From: Spirochaetota bacterium | GTDB lineage: Bacteria > Spirochaetota > B62-G9 > DRHN01 | Reading direction: 5' to 3' | Length of the DNA stretch: 34,100 nt | Assembly: GCA_011049595.1 (NCBI GenBank) | Contig: DRHN01000120.1 | Span: 1 to 34,100 of the forward strand | Part shown: in pieces, positions 1 to 7,660 of the stretch | Position numbering within the stretch: position 1 is the first letter of the stretch | Layout of the letters: each line of letters opens with the position of its first letter | Position numbers and translations under genes: made by a program | Notes under the pieces: model-generated | Told to the model about the DNA's origin: nothing | What the model saw: only the letters and a program-made list of their open reading frames with translations | The model's database searches: none

Positions 1-870
1 GTCGGTACCCCCGGGCCTCGGCTCCACCTCATCCTGAAAAGGGATATCTTCTCTTTTAGCGATATCACATATTTTTTTCGCAAGCGGCGGAAAAAAATTG
101 GGGCCCTTTCCTATCACCGGTCCTTTGCCTGTGCTTATATCTACGGAATCGCCGACCGGGTCCGCGAAAGTGACATCACAGACAACAGCTATATCAGGGT
201 CTACCGCGTAACCGCCGACCTTCGCGCCCCGCAAACCGACTTCTTCCTGTGAAGCGAAAAGAAGATAAACATCGTGATAGTTGATAGTTCTTTCCAAAAG
301 AAGAGCAAATGAGATCAAAGTCAGCACACCTGCCTTGTTGTCAAACCCTGCGCCTGTATAATTGTTTCCAAGCAGCTCGCTGAAATGAGAATCCGGCAAA
401 GCTGTATCACCTACAGCCACGGTTCTGCCGGCTTCCTCTTTTGATGAAAACCCGGCGTCAATAAAAAGTTTTTCCACAGGTTCCACGGTTGACAGATCTT
501 CTTTTGTGCTGAGGTGCGGCGGCTTCATCCCTATTATCCCGTACAATTCCTGTCTTCCGAATATTCTGACACGTTTTCCGAACAGGGTCAGCGGATTGAG
601 TCCCCCGATTCCTGTAAACCGCAGAATACCGTTTTCTTCGATCTTTGTGATCATCATCCCGATCTGATCCATATGCGCGTCAAACAGGATCTTTAATCTT
701 TCCGGCCCTGTTCCTTTTTTAAATGCGCAGACATTTCCAAGTCTGTCCGTACGGATGTCATCGACCTTATCTTTGATGACCGAAACAACACGTTCGGAGA
801 TCTCGTCCTCGAATCCGGATACGGCAGACGTGCGAGAAATGTCCTCAACATATTTTTTCAGATCTTCCAA
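1..870 (-). CDS. M42 family metallopeptidase (glutamyl aminopeptidase/endoglucanase-like), C-terminus truncated by window edge
   Basis: Minus-strand reading frame gives ...LEDLKKYVEDISRTSAVSGFEDEISERV...ILFDAHMDQIGMMITKIEENGILRF.GIGGL...GAGFDNKAGVLTLISFALLLE...LLFASQEEVGLRGAKVGGYAVDPDIAVVCDVTFADPVGDS...KGPVIGKGPNFFPPL, typical of M42 peptidases. Start probably TTG near 870 (uncertain). Confidence 0.85.
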   Translation of the reverse strand, partial: MEDLKKYVEDISRTSAVSGFEDEISERVVSVIKDKVDDIRTDRLGNVCAFKKGTGPERLKILFDAHMDQIGMMITKIEENGILRFTGIGGLNPLTLFGKRVRIFGRQELYGIIGMKPPHLSTKEDLSTVEPVEKLFIDAGFSSKEEAGRTVAVGDTALPDSHFSELLGNNYTGAGFDNKAGVLTLISFALLLERTINYHDVYLLFASQEEVGLRGAKVGGYAVDPDIAVVCDVTFADPVGDSVDISTGKGPVIGKGPNFFPPLAKKICDIAKREDIPFQDEVEPRPGGTD

Positions 871-952
871 AGGCAGCGCTCCAGAGTATCCCCGGTAAAG
901 CTTTCAATCGATAGTAATATTAATCTTATGATTCCAAATTGTCAATTATCTA

Positions 953-981
953 TTGACATAAGTAATACAAAGTAATACTTT
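953..981 (+). promoter_or_regulatory. sigma70-like promoter (TTGACA-17 bp-TACTTT) with tandem direct repeat AAGTAATAC in the spacer; candidate operator of the RHH/znu operon
   Basis: TTGACA 953-958, TACTTT 976-981; AAGTAATAC at 960-968 and 970-978 (10-bp period). Confidence 0.5.
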
Positions 982-1058
982 TTATCAAGGCGCGTCGGCA
1001 GGTTTTTACAGGAAAGAAAGGGCTTTTAAAAAAACACAACAGACGACGGATATTTTTC

Positions 1059-1379
1059 ATGGAAGGCAGAAAAAAGGACGGGAGAAAAAAACAGGAAATC
1101 ATAACATTCAAGGTTGATGAACCTCTGGCAAAAGCTATGCTGGGTATTCAGAACCGATCCGAGTTCATCCGTTCTGCGATCCTTCTCGCCTTCGACAGCG
1201 TGTGTCCGCTTTGCAAAGGGGCAGGTATTCTCAATCAGGACCAGCACGAACACTGGGATTCCTTCGCGAAAAGCCACTTTTTTGAAAAATGTGATGAGTG
1301 CCACGCCTTCCATCTTGTTTGTAATTCTGAAAAAAAACATCGGGTCCACATCCGGAGCGCAGATGACGAGACTCATTAG
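1059..1379 (+). CDS. ribbon-helix-helix (CopG-like) DNA-binding protein with Cys/His-rich C-terminal putative metal-binding region; candidate zinc regulator
   Basis: N-terminal EIITFKVDEPLAKAML...NRSEFIRSAILLAF matches the RHH pattern; C-terminal CPLC...HEH...CDECHAFH..C; first gene of znu operon, overlaps znuA start by 17 nt. Confidence 0.7.
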   Translation: MEGRKKDGRKKQEIITFKVDEPLAKAMLGIQNRSEFIRSAILLAFDSVCPLCKGAGILNQDQHEHWDSFAKSHFFEKCDECHAFHLVCNSEKKHRVHIRSADDETH

Positions 1380-2301
1380 AAAAAACTTTATAAAAAAGAC
1401 CTTTATTACGGCTTTGTCCACAATTCTCGTGACAGCAGGATCGCTTTACGCCCGAAAGGATGAAAAACAGGCCGGGACCGGCACGGAGCTGAAAGTCTAT
1501 GTGAGCATCCCCCCTTTGGCCTATTTTGTTGAAAGGATCGGTGCAAATCATGTATCCGTTGAAACTCTTATTGACGCTGGAAACGACCCTCATACTTATG
1601 AGCCGACGCCGAGAAAGATGATGGCGCTCGCCCAGACCGATGTATACTTCTCAACAGGCATGCCTTTTGAGAAACAGCTGCTCGATAAAATCAGAGGATC
1701 AAACCCCCGGCTTGTGATCATCGAAACTGATAAGGGAATAGAAAAAAGCGCAGCTTCCGGAATAAACAAACAAAATAATATCAAAGGAAATAAAAAAGGG
1801 CCAGGGCACGGCGAACGCGGGAGTGACCCGCATATCTGGCTTTCGCCTTATTTGATTAAAATTCAGGCTAAAAACATATTAAGAGGTCTTGCGAAATTAG
1901 ATCCGGAAAACAGCGGGAGCTATGAAAAAAATTACAGATACTTTATCAGAGATCTTGATATTGTCCACGAGGAAATTAATAAATCTCTTGGTCCTTACAG
2001 CGGAAGATCATTCATGGTTTATCACCCCGCCTTCGGGCACTTTGCTGATGCCTACGGGCTGGTCCAGATAGCGATCGAGATCAAAGGGAGGGACCCATCT
2101 TCAAAACAGCTCGAGACAGTTATAAAACAGTCCGCGGAGCTTGATATAAACACGATCTTTATTGAACCGCAGTTCGACAGGAAAAACGCCCAGGTCGTCG
2201 CGGACAGCATAAACGCGAAAGTTATTTCCCTGGACCCTCTGCGAAAAAACGTGCTTGAGAATCTTGAAGTGATCGCAGAGGCCATTGAAACATCGTTTTA
2301 A
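1363..2301 (+). CDS. znuA: metal (zinc/manganese-type) ABC transporter substrate-binding protein, ZnuA-like
   Basis: YVSIPPLAYFVERIGANHVSVETLIDAGNDPHTYEPTPRKMMALAQTDVYFSTGMPFE, SDPHIWLSP, YHPAFGHFADAYGL; the annotated 1114 start is too early, ATG at 1363 precedes a signal-peptide-like segment. Confidence 0.85.
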   Translation: MTRLIRKNFIKKTFITALSTILVTAGSLYARKDEKQAGTGTELKVYVSIPPLAYFVERIGANHVSVETLIDAGNDPHTYEPTPRKMMALAQTDVYFSTGMPFEKQLLDKIRGSNPRLVIIETDKGIEKSAASGINKQNNIKGNKKGPGHGERGSDPHIWLSPYLIKIQAKNILRGLAKLDPENSGSYEKNYRYFIRDLDIVHEEINKSLGPYSGRSFMVYHPAFGHFADAYGLVQIAIEIKGRDPSSKQLETVIKQSAELDINTIFIEPQFDRKNAQVVADSINAKVISLDPLRKNVLENLEVIAEAIETSF

Positions 2302-2349
2302 AACAGTTTTCCGTGTAAATTAATATAATCAAGCAATAGGTATATCATT

Positions 2350-3102
2350 ATGTCAAATTCAGATGTTATCATATTTGAGGATGTTTCATTTTCATACAAC
2401 GGTTTCATTGCGCTTGAAGATGTAAACTTCAGGGTTAAAAAAGGAGATTTCGTATCTATCGTGGGGCCCAACGGTGGAGGGAAAACAACACTGATCAAGT
2501 TAATGCTGGGTCTTCTCAAGCCGGCCCGCGGTAAAATACATGTTTTCGGGGAACAGCCCGAGCATGTCCGTACACGGATAGGCTATATGCCGCAATCCGC
2601 GCAACTGGACCCCGATTTTCCTATTTCAGTTGTTAACGTAGCTCTCATGGGATGCCTCCATAAAAAGATCAGCGGATATTACTCAAAACAGGAAAAACAG
2701 GCAACTCAGGCAACGCTCGAAGAAGTAGGGATCCTCAATCTCGCCGGACGCCCATTTTCCGAGCTGTCCGGCGGGCAGCGTCAGCGTGTCCTGATAGCAC
2801 GGGCTCTCGTGTGTAAACCGGACATCCTGCTGCTCGATGAACCTACGGCCAATGTCGATGCCGAAGTCGAGGAAAAACTTCACCGGATCCTTCGTAAATT
2901 GAATGAGCGTATGACTATTATTGTTGCGACCCATGATCTTGGATTTGTGTCCATGCTGGCCAGGAATGTTGTTTGCGTCAATCGGACAGTTGCGGTCCAT
3001 CCCACTAGCGAGATCAACGGAAAAGTGATCCAGGAAATTTATAACAAAGATCTTCGCCTTGTGCGGCATGATAAATTATTAAACCATAATGCCGGACCTT
3101 AA
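2350..3102 (+). CDS. znuC: metal ABC transporter ATP-binding protein, ZnuC-like
   Basis: Walker A GPNGGGKTT, signature LSGGQRQR, Walker B ILLLDEPTANVD, H-loop THD; between znuA- and znuB-like genes. Confidence 0.9.
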   Translation: MSNSDVIIFEDVSFSYNGFIALEDVNFRVKKGDFVSIVGPNGGGKTTLIKLMLGLLKPARGKIHVFGEQPEHVRTRIGYMPQSAQLDPDFPISVVNVALMGCLHKKISGYYSKQEKQATQATLEEVGILNLAGRPFSELSGGQRQRVLIARALVCKPDILLLDEPTANVDAEVEEKLHRILRKLNERMTIIVATHDLGFVSMLARNVVCVNRTVAVHPTSEINGKVIQEIYNKDLRLVRHDKLLNHNAGP

Positions 3103-3123
3103 CGTGCCCGGTTAACTAACCGG

Positions 3124-4008
3124 TTGCAAATGGTAAGGAGCCGAATTTTGTCCCAATTCTTCAGCGCCCTCGGCAGCCCATATATGCCGTTTCTACGATA
3201 CGCGTTAATAGCGGGGATACTCTCAAGCGTGGCTTTCGGTATTATCGGGACATACGTGGTGGTCCGGCGGATCAGCTACATTGCGGGGGCCATCGCCCAT
3301 TCGGTGCTCGGTGGAATAGGAATAGGTTTATACCTTCAGAGTAAACCAGGCATGATCTGGTTCACCCCGATGCTCGGAGCGGTTATCGCGGCGCTTTTGT
3401 CCGCGATGTTGATAGGCTGTGTGAGCATGTACGGAAAACAGAGAGAAGATACGGTCATAGGTGCGATCTGGGCCATAGGCATGGCAACCGGGCTCCTGTT
3501 TCTTTCGAAAACACCGGGCTATGCAGACCCCATGAGCTATCTGTTCGGGAACATACTTCTCATTTCAAAGAATGATCTTTTCATAGTGGCCGGGCTGGAT
3601 GTAGTTATTATCTGTCTTGGAGGTTTATTTTACAACAAATTTCTTGCTGTCTGTTTTGATGATGAATTCGCCCGCCTCAGAGGGATAAACGTGAGTTTTT
3701 ATTACCTTCTTTTACTCGGCCTTACTGCCCTGACTGTAGTGCTTATGGTCCGAGTAGTCGGTATCGTTATGGTAATTGCACTTTTAACTCTGCCCGCGGC
3801 GATTGCCGGATTGTTTTCAAGGTACCTCTGGCAGATGATGGTGATTTCAAGCCTGCTGAGCATGGTGTTTACAGCAGCAGGGCTGGGATTCAGCTATTAT
3901 TATGATCTGCCGGCGGGGTCTAATATCATCCTGCTAGCGGGTGGGGCATACGCCCTTGCAGTTCCCCTGGGTCATCTGTTAAAACGCAAACCGGGACATA
4001 AAATGTAG
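3124..4008 (+). CDS. znuB: metal ABC transporter permease, ZnuB-like (ABC-3 family)
   Basis: Hydrophobic; VVRRISYIAGAIAHSVLGGIGIGLYL, AIGMATGLLFLSKTPGYADPMSYLFGNILL, LTLPAAIAGLFSRYLWQMM characteristic of ABC-3 permeases. Confidence 0.9.
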   Translation: MQMVRSRILSQFFSALGSPYMPFLRYALIAGILSSVAFGIIGTYVVVRRISYIAGAIAHSVLGGIGIGLYLQSKPGMIWFTPMLGAVIAALLSAMLIGCVSMYGKQREDTVIGAIWAIGMATGLLFLSKTPGYADPMSYLFGNILLISKNDLFIVAGLDVVIICLGGLFYNKFLAVCFDDEFARLRGINVSFYYLLLLGLTALTVVLMVRVVGIVMVIALLTLPAAIAGLFSRYLWQMMVISSLLSMVFTAAGLGFSYYYDLPAGSNIILLAGGAYALAVPLGHLLKRKPGHKM

Positions 4009-4017
4009 ATCTATTTG

Positions 4018-4653
4018 TTATGCGGCAAGATCCTGTGATCTTACTATTGTTACACCGGCCAGTTTCATGTCATCGACCGCTTTTTTTACGTTTCCCTGCG
4101 GAACGTCGACACCGCGCGTGGCGTCAATTATCAAACTTGTATTAAATCCGGTTTTAACCGAATCGATCGCAGAATAAAAAACACAGTAATCCGTAGCGAG
4201 ACCGCAAATGTAGTTTTCAGATACTCCGAGACCTTTCAGATAATATTCAAGCCCGGTTGCTGTTTTTCTGTCATTTTCATAAAACGCGGAGTAGGAGTCC
4301 CACAAAGGATCGGTCCCTTTTCGGAGTATGATATCAAAATATTTGTCGTCAAGGCCCGGATGGAAATCGGCCCCCTTTGTTCCCTGCACACAGTGGTCCG
4401 GCCATAGCACCTGATTGACACCATTCACGTCGACACTGTCAAATACTTTCATGCCCGGGTGGTTTGAAGCAAAAGAAACATGGTCTTTCGGGTGCCAGTC
4501 CATTGTGGCTATGACTTTAGAGAACCTGTTAACTATTCCGTTGATAACAGGCACAACGATATCACCGTCTTTTACCTCGAGCTTTCCTCCCGGGCAAAAA
4601 TCATTCTGAACATCAAGCACAAGAAGAACAGCCTTATCCAGCTTAACAACCAT
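4018..4653 (-). CDS. pncA: nicotinamidase/pyrazinamidase (isochorismatase-like hydrolase)
   Basis: LLVLDVQNDFCPGGKLEVKDGDIVVPVIN, ATMDWHPKDHVSFASNHPG, WPDHCVQGTKGADFHPGL, YICGLATDYCVFYSAIDSVKTGF. Confidence 0.92.
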   Translation of the reverse strand: MVVKLDKAVLLVLDVQNDFCPGGKLEVKDGDIVVPVINGIVNRFSKVIATMDWHPKDHVSFASNHPGMKVFDSVDVNGVNQVLWPDHCVQGTKGADFHPGLDDKYFDIILRKGTDPLWDSYSAFYENDRKTATGLEYYLKGLGVSENYICGLATDYCVFYSAIDSVKTGFNTSLIIDATRGVDVPQGNVKKAVDDMKLAGVTIVRSQDLAA

Positions 4654-4712
4654 ATGATCCCCTGGAATAAACGATATTCCCCACTATTAAAGTTGTCAAC
4701 TTTTTAAAAAAA

Positions 4713-4736
4713 AAGAGGGGAATCTGTTCCCCTCTT
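4713..4736 (-). terminator. rho-independent terminator (likely bidirectional) AAGAGGGGAA-TCTG-TTCCCCTCTT
   Basis: 10-bp perfect inverted repeat with flanking A-run on the left (T-run on minus strand), between pncA and the corrinoid protein gene. Confidence 0.75.
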
Positions 4737-4878
4737 ATTTCTCAATAATTATTTCATTGGACTGTTTTTATTTAATAAAAAACAGCTGCATCTTTTTTCT
4801 TAAACCGAATACAAACAAACCTGATTTTGAATTGAGCGCGAACCGCACATTATTGTTCACCTGTTTCCGCTCAACCGA

Positions 4879-5502
4879 TTACAAAAGGCTATTGACGATC
4901 TCTGTTGCCGATGCAGCGTCCGGAGCGTATCCGTCAGCACCGATCTCATCAGCGTAGCTTTGTGTTAACGGAGCGCCGCCGACTACAACCTTTGCCTTGC
5001 AGTCTTTATTTTTTGCAAGCTCAATAACACTTTTCATGTTGACCATTGTGGTCGTGAGAAGTGCGCTCAAGCCTATTACATCAGCATCTTCATCTATCGC
5101 AGACTGCACAAACTTTTCCGCGGTTATGTCTACTCCCAGGTCAACGACCTTCCATCCGGTGCCTTTTAACATCATGGACACAAGATTCTTACCGATATCA
5201 TGAAGGTCTCCTTTGACGGTACCTACAATGAAGACACCCCTCGCCTTTATACCGGCTTTTGCCAGAAGAGGCTCGATTATGTCCATGCCTGCCGACATCG
5301 CGCGCGCGCTTACAAGAACTTCCGGGACATATATTTCGCAATTCTTAAACCGGGCACCCACAACTTCCATTCCTGAAATCAATCCTTCATCAAGAACTTG
5401 CTTGGGACCCGTTCCTCCATCGACAGCACTTTGCACAAGATCTGTTACTTTATCCCTATCTCCCGCGATCAATGCCTCAGCAATACCCTTAAAATCAGCC
5501 AT
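4879..5502 (-). CDS. corrinoid (B12-binding) protein of the methyltransferase family (MtbC/MttC-like)
   Basis: B12-binding motif GTVKGDLHDIGKNLVSMML...GLSALLTTTM...VVVGGAPLTQSYADEIGADGYAPDA. Confidence 0.88.
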   Translation of the reverse strand: MADFKGIAEALIAGDRDKVTDLVQSAVDGGTGPKQVLDEGLISGMEVVGARFKNCEIYVPEVLVSARAMSAGMDIIEPLLAKAGIKARGVFIVGTVKGDLHDIGKNLVSMMLKGTGWKVVDLGVDITAEKFVQSAIDEDADVIGLSALLTTTMVNMKSVIELAKNKDCKAKVVVGGAPLTQSYADEIGADGYAPDAASATEIVNSLL

Positions 5503-5623
5503 CAAAGCACCTCCATAATTAGTGTTTTAGATATTATATCAAATAATGAAAAATGAGTCAAACAATATCATATTATTAAATGTAAAAAAATTTCAAAAAA
5601 CGTTATCATAAAATAGTTTTTTC

Positions 5624-5652
5624 TTGACCTGGAAGATGTTTTTTTTTATAAT
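5624..5652 (+). promoter_or_regulatory. sigma70-like promoter TTGACC-17 bp-TATAAT upstream of SSS symporter leader
   Basis: TTGACC 5624-5629, TATAAT 5647-5652, 17-bp spacer. Confidence 0.65.
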
Positions 5653-5668
5653 TCTAGTAACTGAAAAA

Positions 5669-5745
5669 GCATAACAAAAAAATTAACGGGTTATGCCCTA
5701 GGTGAAAGCCATCCAGGCCCGTAGAGGTTTGGCGGCTTTTTTTTT
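5669..5745 (+). ncRNA. structured 5' leader with intrinsic terminator (attenuator/riboswitch candidate) upstream of SSS symporter
   Basis: Stem GCATAAC(5669-5675)/GTTATGC(5690-5696), then AAAGCC-AT-CCAGGCC-CGTAGA-GGTTTGG-C-GGCTTT followed by T-run, ending ~60 nt before the ATG at 5807. Confidence 0.55.
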
Positions 5746-5806
5746 GCTTTAAGGAGCCGAGGAATTTTGTCATAAAAACTATTCTCCAGCCGTACAGGGG
5801 GGTCAT

Positions 5807-7417
5807 ATGAATGCTCAACTTCTTATATTGTTAAGTTATTTATTGCTGACACTGTTTATAGGTCTGATTTTCAGCAAAAAATCGAAAAAAAATAAAGTGG
5901 AGTTTTTTCTAGCGGGCAGGAACCTGACGAAACCGCTCCTGTTTTTTACAATGGCTGCCACTAATTTCAGCGCTTTTACGATCTTCGGTTTTTCCGGGGC
6001 CGGGTACAGGATAGGATACGCATTTTATCCTGTCATGGGTTTCGGAACAGGTTTTATGGCTCTTTCGTTTCATATAATCGGCAGCAAGATCCTTGTCCTT
6101 TCAAAAAAACGGAATTACATCACCCCTTCGGATTTCGTGTATGACAGGTACAATTCACTCTTCCTGAAAAGGTTGTTCTCCGCCGTGATGGTGATCTTTA
6201 CCCTTCCCTATATCGCGATCCAGGCAATAGCAAGCGGAAAATCCATAAACTCCCTTATTGGTATCCCGTATTATTACGGCGCGGTTCTGGTGACAGTGTT
6301 TATCATTGCCTACGTGTCCATGGGCGGTCTCAGGTCGATCGTGTGGACCGATTTTATTCAGGGAATAATGATGGTCGCATTCACTCTTACAGCGTTCATT
6401 ATCATCGCCCACAAAAGCGGGGGGTTCGTCGCAACCCACAATAAAATCAATATGGCCATCCCATCATTATTTTCACGCCCGGGAAACAACAATGCCATGG
6501 GGTTCGGTGTCTGGTTCGGGTACATGTTTCTGTGGTTCTTCGCTGACCCGATGTTCCCGCAGCTTTTTCAGCGTTTTATGATGGCAAAAGATGAAAAATC
6601 GCTAAAAACCACTATTGTCCTTTACCCCATTATCACTACATTTCTGTTCTTCCTGACGGTCTCCATTGGTGTAATGGGACGGTTGACCTTTCCGCTTCTT
6701 ACTCCGGACAAAACAGATGCGATATTTCCGATGCTGCTCGGGCAATATGCCGGCACATTCCTCAGCACGCTGCTGCTGACAGGAAGTATAGCCGCGCTCA
6801 TGTCCACAATGGACTCACAGCTTCTGACCCTGACGTCAATGATCACGACTGATTTTTTCAAAATAAAGAAAAATGAAATTCTCAAGGAAAAGCTCACCTT
6901 AATCGGACTCGGTGTGCTCGGGCTTATTATCGCCATAAAACCGCCTCAGACCATTCTTGATTTTGTCAGCAAAACAACTTTCAACGGACTCAGCGTGCTC
7001 GCGCCGGCCGTAATCGGCGGCCTGTACTGGAAAAAAGCAAACAAGTACGGGGCGGTTTCAAGCATTATTGTGGGGGAAGGTCTGGTCCTGGCATACTACT
7101 TCAAGTTTATTTCCACCCCCGGTATTCATTCCATCGTGCCCATAATGATCGCAACCGGTGTTGTTTTTGTTTTAGCCAGCTTTTTTACAACTTCCCGTAA
7201 GGAAAATACCGGAATAGTTTTCCAGATAAAGAAAACCAGTCTACAGTGGGCCCCTGTGTTCCTGACCCTCTTCATCCTTGGAAACGACTTCTGGGCATGG
7301 GGAAGAAAGCCAGTGATAGTTGCAGGTCTTCCGATATGGATCTGGTACTATTTCGGTTTGGGTATATTGCTCTCTATTACTTTTAAACTTTTTTTCAAAT
7401 ACACAGAAACGCACTGA
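5807..7417 (+). CDS. sodium:solute symporter (SSS family)
   Basis: FFLAGRNLTKPLLFFTMAATNFSAFTIFGFSGAGYRIGYAFYPVMGFGTGFMAL, YVSMGGLRSIVWTDFIQGIMM, SGSIAALMSTMDSQLLTLTSMITTDFF typical of SSS family; 13-ish TM helices. Confidence 0.92.
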   Translation: MNAQLLILLSYLLLTLFIGLIFSKKSKKNKVEFFLAGRNLTKPLLFFTMAATNFSAFTIFGFSGAGYRIGYAFYPVMGFGTGFMALSFHIIGSKILVLSKKRNYITPSDFVYDRYNSLFLKRLFSAVMVIFTLPYIAIQAIASGKSINSLIGIPYYYGAVLVTVFIIAYVSMGGLRSIVWTDFIQGIMMVAFTLTAFIIIAHKSGGFVATHNKINMAIPSLFSRPGNNNAMGFGVWFGYMFLWFFADPMFPQLFQRFMMAKDEKSLKTTIVLYPIITTFLFFLTVSIGVMGRLTFPLLTPDKTDAIFPMLLGQYAGTFLSTLLLTGSIAALMSTMDSQLLTLTSMITTDFFKIKKNEILKEKLTLIGLGVLGLIIAIKPPQTILDFVSKTTFNGLSVLAPAVIGGLYWKKANKYGAVSSIIVGEGLVLAYYFKFISTPGIHSIVPIMIATGVVFVLASFFTTSRKENTGIVFQIKKTSLQWAPVFLTLFILGNDFWAWGRKPVIVAGLPIWIWYYFGLGILLSITFKLFFKYTETH

Positions 7418-7660
7418 CGCGGATTTTCTTTTATACCGCTGTCAGTTCCTTCTAACAGCGTTTTATTGTGTTCATGGTGTTTTGCCCGTTGATCCCGCGA
7501 AGTATTATGTACAAATATTTTCTTTTGCCACGATTTCTCATCGTTCAATAAAATGTCCTCTTTCTTTGTTTTTTTTTTCAAAAGAGGGTATATTAAATTG
7601 TATCGTTTCAAAGACAAATAACTCTAGAGTTAAAACCCTATTACGATATCGGAAGTAACA

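Noticed and set aside
1114-1362. N-terminal extension of the 1114..2301 ORF
   Set aside because: It overlaps the RHH ORF in another frame; ZnuA homology and the signal-peptide-like segment begin after the ATG at 1363.
1026-1593. Minus-strand ORFs 1026..1421 and 1231..1593
   Set aside because: Antisense to the RHH gene and znuA; low-complexity shadow ORFs with no recognisable motifs.
7557-7588. CCTCTTT...AAAAGAGG inverted repeat after the SSS gene as a terminator
   Set aside because: Loop is a long T-run rather than a compact loop, and no T-run follows the stem on the plus strand; not a convincing terminator.
7320-7658. 112-aa plus-strand ORF spanning the end of the SSS gene and the intergenic region
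   Set aside because: Begins out of frame inside the symporter; composition non-coding-like, no RBS or homology.
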